Assembly (NCBI GenBank): GCA_947652115.1 | Contig: OX393562.1 | Coordinates: forward strand, 22,129,651 to 22,193,650 | Direction: 5' to 3' | Origin: Blastomussa wellsi | Taxonomy: Eukaryota > Cnidaria > Anthozoa > Scleractinia > Plerogyridae | DNA: 64,000 bases | In this document: piece by piece, positions 35,963 through 48,247 of the stretch | How positions within the stretch are numbered: the stretch's first letter is position 1 | Layout of the letters: each line of letters begins with the position of its first letter | Notes under the pieces: generated by a model | Told to the model about the DNA's origin: nothing | Databases searched by the model: none | What the model saw: the letters and a program-made list of their open reading frames with translations, nothing else | Position numbers and translations under genes: made by a program

Positions 35963-37203
35963 GTATAACAGTATAATTTGGTTTTATCAACTGGGTTGAG
36001 AATGTGAATTGGCCACCGTAAAGAGATTCAAGAGCTGACGTTTCGAGCGTTAGCCTCTTCGTCCCTAACAATAGGCTGCTGCAGACACTTGACAAACAAA
36101 TCATGTATAGGGTATGATGATTGAAGGCAACTGACTGTGATACTGCCATTAACTCTCTTAATTGTAATGATAAAACTCAACGGCAACGTCAAAGAGAACG
36201 TCGCTAAACAAAAGATAAAAATGAGCGGCAATACAATTGCTCTGCACGTGCGTTATAATTATTTGTACTTTTCTTTACCGTCTTTTGAGTGAAAATTACC
36301 AAATTCTGACTTCTTAGGAGAACGTGAACCTCGACGGCGAAATTTCTGTTTGAAAATCAACGCCGTCGTTATATTTGTAATAGAGCTACGTTTGAAAGCG
36401 ACAGATGCCCCGAATACATCAAAGTAATTACGAGATTTTAGCGTAAAATATTGAATTCTTTTTAACTAAGCTTCGTCCTCGCCGTCGCCATCGTCACTGC
36501 ATTAGTCCTTAAGCTCCCTCATAGGTGTAATCAAGTGTAACTTCGTGTTGAATAATAATGATGAATAAACTGAACAACTGATCATGATGAGTATTAATTA
36601 GAAGAAACCAACGTGAAGTCATACGAGCTAAAGTTAGAGAAACCGGTCAGTCAGCTAAGAACATCAGCTGGTTATTACTGTCTATGTAAACATTTGTTTG
36701 TCGATTTATCGTTAAGATGGTTTTTGCCTGTGGTGAGCTAAAGAATATTTCACCCCAGTCTGTTTACTGTAGACGTAGATAATATGTAGACGTAACAATC
36801 AAAAATTGTTAATAGTTAGTTTACCCTGTCTGAGTGAAAAATTTAATCGATTTTCATCGAAGATCTGGTTCAAAGAATAATGTGCATCGTGCGCAACCAC
36901 TGTTGTGAAAACAATAACTCATCCCTCTTGACCTCCCTTGGTTGTCTAGAGAGTAAAAATTTACATCGATAAGATAAAAAACATTTGCCTTTACCTAAGA
37001 ACTTTCCCTTTGAATTAATTATAACAAATTACGATTTATATGCACCTTTTCCTTTTCAAGAATGTTTGAAGCCAACATGGGCATTTTTAAAACAGACTCG
37101 CTTTACAGCTTTATTAAATGAAATGTTTTGGAGTATTTACGCTATTGATAAAACCAAATTATATATGTATATGTACCTTCCCAACTACTCTTGTCTGTGG
37201 TTG
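35691..37203. mobile_element. TA-flanked DNA element inserted in the LINE
   Basis: The inverted ends are CAACCATGTTGACAAAAGTG at the left and the complement of CAACCACAGACAAGAGTAG at the right, both followed by TTGGGAAG. A TA dinucleotide flanks both ends (35689-35690, 37204-37205). Removing the element with one TA joins the LINE reverse transcriptase in frame, so this is its true extent. No transposase is seen. A run of 17 C lies at 35738-35754. It contains the nested element 35915-37161. TA targets suggest a Tc1/mariner-like mechanism, by inference. Confidence 0.82.
35915..37161. mobile_element. Penelope-like (inferred) non-autonomous element, copy 2, with 14 bp target duplication
   Basis: It is bounded by a perfect direct repeat TATATGTATATGTA (35901-35914 and 37162-37175). 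The 5' start (TAGAGGGGGTAAG) is the same as in copy 1. The 3' end, TTGATAAAACCAAATTA, is the reverse complement of the internal TAATTTGGTTTTATCAA near its 5' end, a partial inverted terminal arrangement known from Penelope-like elements. The hammerhead-like region is at 36068-36033 on the minus strand. Reverse transcriptase and GIY-YIG endonuclease are absent, so it would need an autonomous partner. Confidence 0.68.
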
Positions 37204-37420
37204 TAGTTTCGATTTCTCACTCGGCCAGAGGGCTAGAAAAGGCTCTCTCGGTTATTTCAAAACATTTTGTTAACTGGCTTTTGTCTGTGAATCCAAAGAA
37301 AACTAAAGTAACGATCTTCCAGAACAAATTGAGGAAATCAATTCTTGATAAGTATTTCATTCAGGTTAATAACCAAAACATTGATATTGTCAACAATTAC
37401 ACTGCACTGGAGACGAGGTT
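37204..37420 (+). pseudogene. LINE reverse transcriptase fragment, 3' part
   Basis: It resumes the 34905-35690 fragment after the insertion: SISHSARGLEKALSVISK, then NWLLSVNPKKTKVTIFQNK and a decaying QVNNQNIDIVNNYT stretch. These are the regions that follow the YxDD box in LINE reverse transcriptases. After about 37420 the similarity is lost and a 16-base C run appears (37515-37530). Confidence 0.83.
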
Positions 37421-37530
37421 TATTGCATTTTGTCCTTTTTATGTGGTCTTTGCAGAAATGTTGTCTTTAATTCAAAACACCGTGTCTAATAACACGGGTC
37501 TCCGAATAAGCACACCCCCCCCCCCCCCCC

Positions 37531-40500
37531 AACCCCCGCGCCCGTGTTCAATCACCTGTCGCCCATAATCCTTGAGGCATTGCTTTGTGATGGTGGAATT
37601 ACAGATCTGGTAATAATCTAAATACGGAACGGAAGTTGGCAAATATGCATGCTGACCTTTTTATTTGACAAATAAATAATCCTTTTTATAGCAGTATGCC
37701 ATCCACTAGATAACCTTTGCTGAGTAATCTTGGAATACAATGGCTAAAATATGCGCGGGAGAGCTAAGCCGATCGCATGGCGACAAAACGAAACAGGAAA
37801 TTAAATATCTAACCTTTCAAACGAGATTTCACCAATTTGATAACATCTTTATTATCAACAAATTCGGTCCCGTCCTGCATTTAATTCGGTTTTCACTTTA
37901 TTTTATTTTATTTATTTTTTATTTGCCACACTAATTACAAAAATATAGGAAAAGAAGAGAAAAAAAAAAAAAAAGAAGTGGCGAGGAGACCTAACAGAAA
38001 CTATAGGAGCTTGCTTTAATTATATTTCCATTAATTGATAAACGTGGCATGAAGGGTCTTTTACGCTGCCGCCTTGATTTAAAAACAAATCTTGTTTTCC
38101 CAGGATTGCATTCCATCAAGGTGAATAAAAAAGACTGCGTACGTGTTCATACGAAGGTCTTCAGCAAACATTCCACGTACGATTTGTTTATTCAGGTTTT
38201 CTAAGTTTAAATACTGAGTAATTTTTAAAGAATTCACATGTCGTGATACACGAAAATGCGACAGCCAGGCTAAAACGGAGGCGGTCTGCGCAAAAGATAA
38301 TATCCCTTGCAGATAACATTCATTAAAGACGCAAAACGATAGTTTTAAGTCAGAAGTTCAAGATAGTGGGTTTTAAAGCTCACGCATCTTCTAGACTTGA
38401 GTGCTCTTTGTTTTAATACGATTATCACGTATATTTAAGGTTTTTAATTTACTCTTGTATGGCTTATGGGCAAGTTCCCTTAATATGTTCCACACAATTC
38501 GCAATACTGGGGTTGAAAAAAATGGTCACCATTTTCAGTAATGTTGTTAATTGGATAGCTTCAAACATAAATTTCAAAGTTCATTTTAGCATCACGATTG
38601 AGAATAGAATAATTCACGGTAAAATACTTAACGCCTTAGTTCTAGTAAAATATCCGGCCGCATTGTGCCGGACACAGGTGTCGAGGTACGTGGCCAAATA
38701 AAATGTCACGCGATTGTTCCAGTACTGCCGCGTCTGGTTAAACGTTTTGGAACGAAAAATATAATGTGGGCTAAGCGTCAGGACGTGAATCAACGTAGAA
38801 TCAGCTATAACGAATATCATGAAGCCAGCATTTACTACCCCACATTTTTGGCTTAACAAGGGAAGCAGTAAAAATGTGTAGACAACTAAAGCCAGTGAAT
38901 TTAACGATCAAGTTATTCATGCTTCTTTTGTTTTATGCCTACAACTGCTGTGTTTCTCATTCATCCTCAGCCAGTCAATGAACAACAAACACATGATTTT
39001 AATTTTAACCAAAATGGGGTGACATAATCTCGGAACTGCAGGTTTCTCTTCATGTCTTCTAGTTAAAATAATCAGCTTATTTGGCCGGCTAGATTAGCCA
39101 ATAAACTGCACAGCATGTTTGGCATTAAACATCCTTTTCCAGTGGCCCTTCCTGACCTGCAGATATTCCATTGTTATACCTTTGGCAATGGTAGCCAGAA
39201 ATTCGTTTGCAACGTGGTTGTTTTTCTTTACACCAAATGGAATCCCTCTTAGCTGCTTATTGAATAACAAAACATTCATATCTTATCCAAAAGACTTCGA
39301 AATTGGGCTGATAACGAATGATGTATGCCTGATGTTGTCGTCAAGTACTTCCTTAATGTCTGCACGTGTGATACTTGTTGCAGAACTAGATAACTCCTCG
39401 GAACATGTCTACGGTCGGCTGCTGCAATGCAAAAAGATTGAATGTCAACTAGAATGTTATTATTTGGCATAAAAGGCCGACCGACAAACTCCTTCAAAAT
39501 ATGTCAGTAAAACTCAAAAATGAGATTGAAAAAACGACTGATGATATGAAAGTCCAGCATTTCAATCATAACAAAAAGAACTTTATCGGTCATGGCTTGT
39601 CTGGTTTGCTTTTCACTGAGGAAAATAATAGTTTTAGAGTTTTCCCATAGCCTTAGCTGTTGCAGTAAATATTTGTCGGTGTTTTAAGAGATATGTAATA
39701 TAGATACTAAAGGACGTTATATATTCCTCACAGGGTCATTCAGCATGTTCCTCACGAAGCAAACTGAATAACGGCTTAATTGTAAAGCGCGCGGAATATA
39801 ACTCCGAACTTCAATAACTACTGGGCAGAGCAGCATTGCATTTTTATAAAAGTCGAAATTCTTTAATTAATTGTTCACATAAGGCGACCCATTTTTTACG
39901 ACCCAGTTTACTTGATGAAGGGGGACCCTCCTGATGTTTCTTCCGGGCTCTTGATTACACGATGCTCGGAATTCAAAATCGCGACCTCGGCATACGTTGA
40001 TTGATTGAAAGGATGTGCCCATCGACAAACACGTAACCGAATGCACTTTATGGTTACTAGCAAGGTAACATTACACTTCTCTCAGCACGCTTGAGACGCT
40101 ATCAGGTGAAATCGAGCAAGCCAGATTGGCACATCACGTTGTGAAAAGAGCGCAGTCCTCGCAGGAACATACTTTAATCCCTATATAGAATACGTACGAA
40201 ACGCCTCCGTGGTGCTACCTGTGATAAAATTCGTGAAACGAATCCACTTCACTGGTGAAGAGGTTTCTCCTTGCTTTGCAACGGACTAGCTGGCGTCCCA
40301 GAGCGACGACACTGGGCGTTCTTCCCATTATCGCTGCCTTTAAGTCTGACAAACATATGCCAAAGGTTAGATTATGTTTTACTGATTTGCCTACAACCAC
40401 ATATAGTGAAATCGAGTAAATCCTTTTTATGTTATAAACACAACTCTTCGTTGTACTTTGGAAGTACTCAAGAGAGAGAGAGAGAGAGCTGGTGCGTTGT

Positions 40501-42060
40501 TATTACACAGCAGGGAAGATGATAAGGTACTTGAAGGACGAAAGCTATGTTGAGCTTTTTGTAGATCTTATCAATCTCCTCCAAACAAAAGCCGTGTCTT
40601 TAGGTTTAATTGTCCATCAATTGCTTCTACAACTTCCTATAACATTGCTACGTGCTTCAATTAACAATTTTGGAATGTCTGTTTTTATTGACTTGACACG
40701 AATGCCTCGATGAAAAGCAGAATTTAAGCTCACTTTGCCACTCGATCCTTTGGATTACTGTCGAATTTTTCAAACCGATGTTAAACACTATTCCGTATTC
40801 GAAATGTCACTTTTTCTTTATTTGCGACTCGTCAATCGGAACCGATTATACCAAAACGTCGACGTGCCAATTGTCGGCAAAGCCGCATTCGTCGTTTGGT
40901 GAAGCGCTGAGTAAATTGGAATCGTGCCCTCAAAAATGCCCGACACTATTGGATTAACAGTTGGTGGATTTTGTGACTGGACACTAATGGGCTCATGTTA
41001 CACGGTAAATAATTAACTATCAGTTATAGCCAGGTACTATCTGGCTCCATTCGTGCTCTACTCAGTTATAGAGTTCATTACACAGTTTCCTATTCGAACT
41101 GTTTTACTCATGGTGAAGAATTTGACAGTGCGTGATAGTGATTTCGTAGTTCGTTGCAGTCGTTCGCCTTTGGAGAGGGGCTATGTAAACCAAGTAGTAC
41201 ACTTATTCTTATGATGCTAAGACAGGAAATATATGCAGCATTGTTTAAGAGCTTTTGAGAGAATAATCCTTGATAATATCCCGGACATAACAGAATTAGC
41301 TGCGTGTGTCATATAAACCATTACCTTATAACTCACTCAATGTTGTCGATAATGGGAACTTTGAAATCCAAGAAATATTAACTCATGAACAACTTCTATG
41401 ACATTTGTCTCGCCAGGACACGATCGTGATCGAATGTGGCATTTAATCACATAGTGACGTTCTTTGTTTTTGTTTTCAAGCCTTTTTTAAGAGGTAGTCA
41501 CATGTATACCCAAAAACCAAAACGTAGTTTCTGCCATCTGTCTCGATAATTACCGACAAATACGTTTGTTAACTTGCAAGTGAATAGCTTTGACGTTGAT
41601 CGCACAATCAATTTCTACTATTCGTATTTTATCGTTAACACTCCATATTGTATAAAAATATTTAATCCTTTGATACCCATTCTTTGGATAACTTTTTGTT
41701 TAAATTAATGAAGTCGGCTTTATGGCAAGGTACTTAGTGATGTAAGCACGTCTTTTGAAAGTAACACATAAACAGTTCGAAAGTTGGACTTACAGAACAA
41801 TAGAACAAAAAGTATAATAACGTTGTTGGCCCTCGAAGGCAATTATATATTAATCCTGAATCCTTTTTTGGAAGTCAATAAATCATTGACATGCTCTTCA
41901 TTTTTTAAGGCATCACGGTGAAAACAGAATGTCAGTGACCACTTAACATTTAAGAATACGCCCTGTGAATAATAATTCTTTATTCTTACAGAGTAAAAGC
42001 TGAATTGCAAGGACTGACAAGGAAACGAAAACGTCAACAAGGCAAAAGATCACCACTAGG
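37531..42060. other. Long stretch upstream of GPCR 3; no gene supported
   Basis: It contains T-rich (37890-37922) and A-rich (37951-37973) tracts and an (AG)n run (40471-40488). Open frames near 39094-39497 on the minus strand (AKGITMEYLQVRKGHWKRMF and FCIAAADRRHVPR) look somewhat protein-like but are broken and unrecognised; they may be a decayed gene or element. Confidence 0.4.
40471..40488. repeat. (AG)n microsatellite
   Basis: About nine perfect AG units. Confidence 0.85.
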
Positions 42061-45000
42061 ATGGCAAATTCATCTTTATTGCCAAACAAAGGTAGGAGCG
42101 ATTTATCATAGAATTGAAGAAATGAATTTCGACATCTTGAATATCAGTCGTATTAGGCTTAGCTGGTCTTAGCTTGTTGAGCTTATAGCAAGCTTACCGT
42201 TTACATCAGTCTTAAGTGGCATTACGAACGCTTCACTCACGTTCAGTCATGTAGAATTAATAAAGCTTACTTCCCCAGAGGTAAAGCATTCATTAACTTC
42301 TCTTAACAGTGAAAACATTTACTGAGTGACGACTAATCGTGGCTTTGTTCAAGTGTGCGTGTATATACGCGAGTAGTTAATAAGATAAGATAAGAACTTT
42401 GTTAGTATTTATTATTTATTATTACATCTACGGAATGTCAAGTTTTTAACTATTGCACTAATGTGTGCAGTTTGTTTGCCTGAAGCTCTAATGTTTCTCT
42501 GGATTATGGTGGAGTACTTTTCTTCTTTTAACCAGACGTTTGGACACTGATTGGTATGGCGCGATAAGAACAATCATCAACTAGAATAAACTAGTACATG
42601 TATGAAACCTAAGCTAGTTCGTTTGTTCGGTGCACTGATATTTTCCAAAATTTTAGTTTCCTGGCATTCGCTCAATATGGAGATTGCAAGAAACCCGACA
42701 CTTCGAAATCACGAGAACTGAAAATTATCTCGACAAATATGTGTTTTTTAATTATCAATGCATACGAAGTATCAATACGTGACAATCAGTCGCTTGCGTT
42801 AGAATGATGTTGGCAAAATCTATTGAAATAAAATGTAATTGATATCTTAATGGCCATCGGCGGATCAATTTAGGACCAATTGCATTATTTTAGAGATCAG
42901 TTTCTGATTAATGATGAAATGCACCAGTGATTTGTTGGTGGGGTATCAAATTGGCTTTTGTGAAGTGCGTCAGGGTTCGTTTTGGTGGTTGTTAAAATTG
43001 TCACGAACTACAGTAGCCCGCTTGTGATGAAAATACCTTTTGGTTTTAATTATTTGTATTATGTACTTGTCAGCATCTCATATTGTAAACGTTTTCAGAG
43101 CCTTTTACATGCATTTTTATAAAAGTTACAAAGGTCTTTAGAACATTATAAGAAAGATAGATTTGCTAGCTATTTTATGCTGACTTAAAGTACCGAAACA
43201 CAGAAAGGCTGACCGCACGGTTAGGATTAACTGTGTATTTTCAATATTTCGTCAGGCACAACCTGACTTCTTCAGGGAATTGATTCAACCTGATAATCTG
43301 TTATGACTCTATGTATTTTGACGATGGTTTTTCATTTTCAAATTCGAAACAACTGAGTATTGATTGCTTACTGGGCATTATCATTTGAGTTGTCAGCTAT
43401 TTGTAACTTCTACTCTCTCCTCTCTGCCTACTGAAATTCACTAACTATTTTATAAGGATTATTTTTGGAAGTTATTAGGTCTTATTAGCCTTTGTGCTTC
43501 AAATTAAAATTATTTATGACAAGAAACGTCACTGAGGTAACCAAAGAACTGGCTAATTATAATATTAGATATCTCTTACGTATGGGTAAACCAAACAAGT
43601 ATAATACAATAGATCTAGATTGCCCAATCTTCTTTAAAATTTGCATAATTGAAACAACGCTAGGTTAAAATTTGTGCACGCAACTCATTGAGATTTTTGC
43701 TATTCAGTCCAGTAACAGAATGAAATTCCCAATTTACCTGAAAACTTTCAATAAAGGTGATTCCTCAGAAATAAAAGTTATGCAACAATTGTTTTGAAAC
43801 TTTCCCTGAATGTTCCCTTCCAAGCACTGTTTCGAAAAACATGATAAAAAGGTAGGTCACCGTGCTCGCAAGAGAGATATGACGGGCCAATCCTGCCCCA
43901 CTTATGCTAATCACGAGCGCTATTTTATTTTATTTTGCCGTAGCTGAAAGGGCGGAATACTTGGCAAAAAACTTGATAGACAGCAAGTCTCGATTATATG
44001 GAACAATTTAACATATGATTTATGGCAAAAGTCAGACAAGTTTAAACGATACCGACACAAAACGTACCTCGAGTCCTTGTTCCCAAGGCTATAATCGGCA
44101 TCCTAGAGTAAAGATTTTCTGATAGGTTTTAACCATATCTTTTTTTCTTGTCCAAAAATTTTTCTTTTTATTTTTTTAACTTAAAGATGATAATTAGTAA
44201 TATAGGCCACCGTGCTTGTTTACGAGAATAACAACGATTTTTCTCGCTCATGAGCAAATCCGAAAAGAAAAAGCCGCCATATTGTTCATGTGCGCGCGCT
44301 AATCCCGCGTAAAATGCTGCGCAGTAAAGATGCGCAATGCAATACTGAGGAATAACCTTAAATGAAACTTTGCAAGCCTGAAGGTCGGCACAGGTTTAGC
44401 TAACGCATTTTTCCTGTGAGAAAACTTGAAATTCAGAGAACGTTTATTGGCAGTAACACGAAGAAGAGTGCAAACAACCTGACTGTAATCGTTATCAAAT
44501 TCAAATTTAAATCGGTACTTTGGTTGCACTGGGTTCCATAAGGTTTCATAAGGTTGAAAGCATTGAATGAATTAACAAACACTGAGCATGAAAATGAGAG
44601 ACCCTGGGAACTAGGCTAAAAACTCTTCGTGCAAGAAAGGGCAACAGTGCCAAATTTAAAAATACGCTAGTAACACAGTATTTGAAAATTGAGTAGGTTG
44701 TCAAGATCGTGAAGGGTTTAACCTTTTACCTTTTGATGGCTGCAAGTGACGAAAAATTAAACTAACAGTCGCTCAGCAAACTTTTTCCCTTCTATAAGAA
44801 AAATACACAACGTTTTATATATTGCATAGAATGCGTTGCAAAACTAATTAGTCCCACGTAAGAACGTTACTGACATCCGTGGTCGCAATTACAAAGTTAG
44901 ATCCGGGGTAGAGTTGTTCAACACTTAACTTCACTATAAAACGTTGGGTTTCCACTGGGAAACGTTGGGCATTCTATTGTGAAGTTTCGCTGACCATTTT

Positions 45001-48000
45001 TCTCACAATTTGAACCCATACATACTCACCATACGCCCTCTTGAAAACACAGAAAAATTCAAGAACCAAAAACTAGACGTCTAATGTGACATATTTATTG
45101 CATTGTATTGTACGATTCATGTTCTTTCCGTTTACTGGTTTTAAGGGGGACAACTAAGGGGGACATTCAGGCCATTGAACAATGTGATCAAAGTCTCCTG
45201 ACGATGTAAAATTATTGGAGTTTGTAATTTTAACGACCTGTTGATAAGCAATGCCAATTCAACTTGCATGGAGCAAATTCTTAAAAAAAGTACCTGTTTA
45301 TTCTCAACTTGCGGATTCTAAACGGAAACAGTGCTTGGAATGCTATGGTAATAAGGTCGCAAAACAACTGCAAAAAACACGCCATTTTAGTTTTAGGTTC
45401 CTTTCCCAACACTCCCTTGTGATATGGAATAAATGCAACCATGAATGTACAAATTTTATTGGAAAATTAATTTTCACCAAACTAAAACTTTCTAAATTAT
45501 AACATGTAATTTAGTTTATTCTAAAAGCATATTTCGTTAGTTTCATTAAATATTTTATCCAAAAAGACGTGTTTTACCTTGGATGGAAACAAGTCGCCGT
45601 GCTAGGCGTAAAGGTAGTTCTTGAAGTAAAACGAAAGAAAATAGAAACGTGCACTTTGCTATATAGGAATATAGAGGTGGATTGTTATAACGGTACATAC
45701 TTCACAAGATGGCTCTTGACAATGCGACAACTAACTTTAAACATGGTGAAGGTTCATAAATTATAGTAGTCTTAATGAAGTTAGATGGTATAGTAATTAG
45801 CACGTAAAATTTAATCAAATTCACTTGTGTCTATGATCAAATTTGCAACTCTCCAATTTAAGACATTTTAGAACAAAGAAATGTGGTTGGTATGATAAGA
45901 AAAATGCTGCTTACAATTTTTAAATATCTCTTCTCTTTCCAGAGATATTCAGTTTTTTAAAATATGCAAATTAGCTAAGTGATGACGCCATACACTCACC
46001 CAAATTTTATTCAAATATATGAAAGCGAGATATCTCAACCAATCAGAAATGTTTGATTCTTGGCACCGAGATTCTACTAGGTGTGCTCTACAATATGAGA
46101 CTATCAGTGACAACATATTGGGTTCCAGACCTACAAAATGTTAAGGCCATTTCTGGCTTTTTCTCAGGTTACATTTGCCTGATTTAGCAAGCATATAAGT
46201 GTCTTAGGTAGACTACTTGGTTTCATTTTTCTGGGCTGGAATTTATTAAAATATTGAAAAAAGGCCGGAGGGGTCTGGAAAAGAGTGTGTTGCCATGGTA
46301 ACCCAATTTTATTACATTAGTAGGTGTGCCGCCTTAGGAACTATTTGCGTATCAAGTTTCAATGGTTTCTGCAGCAAATTGATTGAGATAGCTTCACCTA
46401 TATAATCAATCGCCCAATAAAATCAAATGGGAATAAGCAGATGACGTCATCAGCCCCTAATTTACATATTTTATCATTTTGTTAAACTTAAATATCTCAG
46501 AAACTAATAAAGTTATTTGAAAACGGTAAACGGCATTTTAAATCTTGCATTGAATTCTCTATGATGCAACTAAAAAATCAAAGTGCACAAATTTGGTCAT
46601 ACTACCAATTTAAAAGTATTTCAAATTAATTTTAAATCATTGAACAACAGCCAAACATACTAAATCACATATCCAGCATAGTTCTATAAGTATTTGATCC
46701 TCTCGTGCTACTTCGGACTTTTCGCTCTAAAGAGAAGTTAAATGGCAGCTTAAATTTACGCCCTCTACTGAACGGAACGTTATGTGGGGTAACTAATAAC
46801 AGTAGTAACAAAATGATTCAATCCTCTTATAAACAGCGTGACCTGGTTATTGGGGCAAGGTAAATTAAATCGGTGAGAGAGGTAACAACAAGAGAAAACC
46901 GAACAAGCTGGATTTATATACACTCTACACTCACCTTCCTGGGGTGATCTATGAGGTTAAAAATCTGTATACTCTATCTAATGGCTTTATTATTATTTTT
47001 TTTTTCTTGTATTTATTTCAGAAAATGGCACAACTGGAGTCGCGTGCATCCAAGAAAGAACAGTGTCATTGCAAGTGACTTTAACAGTGATGTACGTTCT
47101 TATCTTTCCCATCGCTCTCCTGGGCAACTCTCTGGTTCTGTATGTGGTCTTCAGAAGGCAAAGCATGAGGAGCGTACTGAATCTTTTGATCGTCAATATG
47201 GCAATTGCAGACCTGTTAGTAACCGTGTTTATTATGCCATACTCTGTCTCTTTTCTCTTCGTGGGGCCGGAATGGTTCAGTGGAATCGTTGGTCTGATTC
47301 TCTGCAAGACGATCCATTTTTCTCTGACAGCATCCATCGCAGCGTCAGTTATCACACTTACTGTCATCACAGTGGACCGATTTGTGTCCATCGTCTTTGT
47401 GTGGAAAACCTGTCTTAACCTGAGAACCTCCAAAGTCTCCTTGGTTGTTATCTGGTTCTTCGCCATTGCCATCATGGGACTCCATCTTGAAGTGTACACG
47501 GTCGAGCAAGCAATCCCAGGAAATGAACGGTACTTTTGTTATCCCGACTGGCAGCGTATACCAGTAGTCGACTTCAATAAATACTTCGCCGTTGGAATGT
47601 TTTTTATGCTGTACGCGTTTCCGTTGGTTCTCATGGCAATTCTCTACTCCATCATAGTCCACAAGCTGTGGAAAGACAGTTTTGCCCAAAATTATGGGAG
47701 CGGAGGCGACACAAACATCAACAGTTCGAAGAAACGAGTCGTAAAGATGCTCGTTACAGTAACCCTTTCTTTTGCGGTCTGTTGGTTTCCTCTACACACC
47801 ATACATTACTTCATATACTTTGAAAAAGCGACTTTTAAGTGCATGTCAGTCTTTATACTGTTCCTATCTTTCTGGCTTGGACACGCCAACAGCGCAATCA
47901 ATCCAGTACTTTACGTCATCTTCAACAAGACTTTTCGTCGAGCATTTCTGCAAGCCTTGCACATTGAATCATACACCAGCATCAATTCGATTGCGAGAAG

Positions 48001-48247
48001 ACAAACAGACAGAAGATGTTCAACGCATCAACGTAATGTCAACAGCAGTTTCCGCAAAAATAACAATGACGAAAACATTCCGTCCTCATCGCCTCCCTCA
48101 GATCTTCGATCCCAGAAAGAAATGTATGCATACGGCAAGCTGGTGCAACCAGATGAACACTCACGATCAAAATCATCCAGTTCTGATGGTGGAAAGACAA
48201 ACCGTCGATCCATAATGATTGTAATGGACAAATTGACAACAGTTTGA
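42061..48247 (+). CDS. Class A GPCR 3, neuropeptide-receptor-like, long serine-rich tail
   Basis: Two coding exons: 42061-42091 (MANSSLLPNK plus one base, GTAGGA donor) and 47022-48247 (after TTATTTCAG), giving 418 residues. The large exon lacks an in-frame ATG before helix 1, and the proposed first exon fits in phase, has a sequon (N3), and mirrors the short phase-1 first exons of GPCR 1 and 2. The ~4.9 kb intron makes it the least secure of the three. A second sequon is N12. Hallmarks: GN (~45-46), Asp 74, Cys 105, DRF (129-131) in place of DRY, ECL2 Cys in CYPDW, CWFP, NPVLY. The tail (~90 residues) is rich in Ser, Asn and Arg with likely phosphorylation sites (SSSPPSD, SKSSSSD) and ends TTV, a class I PDZ-ligand form. 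Ligand unknown. Confidence 0.88.
43195..43282 (+). repeat. Retroelement-end-like repeat, left copy
   Basis: CAGAAAGGCTGACCG, CAATATTTC and GACTTCTTCAGGGA recur in inverted orientation at 48821-48903. On the minus strand it reads CTGAAGA, then a perfect GTCAGG/CCTGAC stem, then GAAA, a hammerhead-like order. Confidence 0.65.
43754..44359. mobile_element. MITE-like element, AAGGTGATTCCTCAG ends
   Basis: AAGGTGATTCCTCAG at the left is matched by CTGAGGAATAACCTT at the right (14 of 15 complementary). The interior is non-coding and carries two copies of a GTCACCGTGCTCG/GCCACCGTGCTTG block about 350 bp apart. It lies in the large intron proposed for GPCR 3. Confidence 0.72.
45925..46520. mobile_element. 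Long inverted-repeat element in GPCR 3 intron
   Basis: The left arm (TATGCAAATTAGC, GTGATGACGCCAT, GAGATATCTCAACCAATC) is matched in reverse complement by the right arm (GATTGAGATAGC, AGATGACGTCATCAG, CCTAATTTACATA). Arms are about 120 bp and imperfect, enclosing ~340 bp with TTGCCATGGTAACC. Probably an old non-autonomous DNA element. Confidence 0.65.

Noticed and set aside
46951..47418. 155-residue open frame overlapping the start of GPCR 3
   Set aside because: It reads through the pyrimidine tract and acceptor of the main exon and then in the wrong frame of the receptor; the receptor frame has all seven helices.
46993..47499. 168-residue minus-strand open frame across GPCR 3
   Set aside because: Antisense shadow of the receptor exon without domain or splice support.
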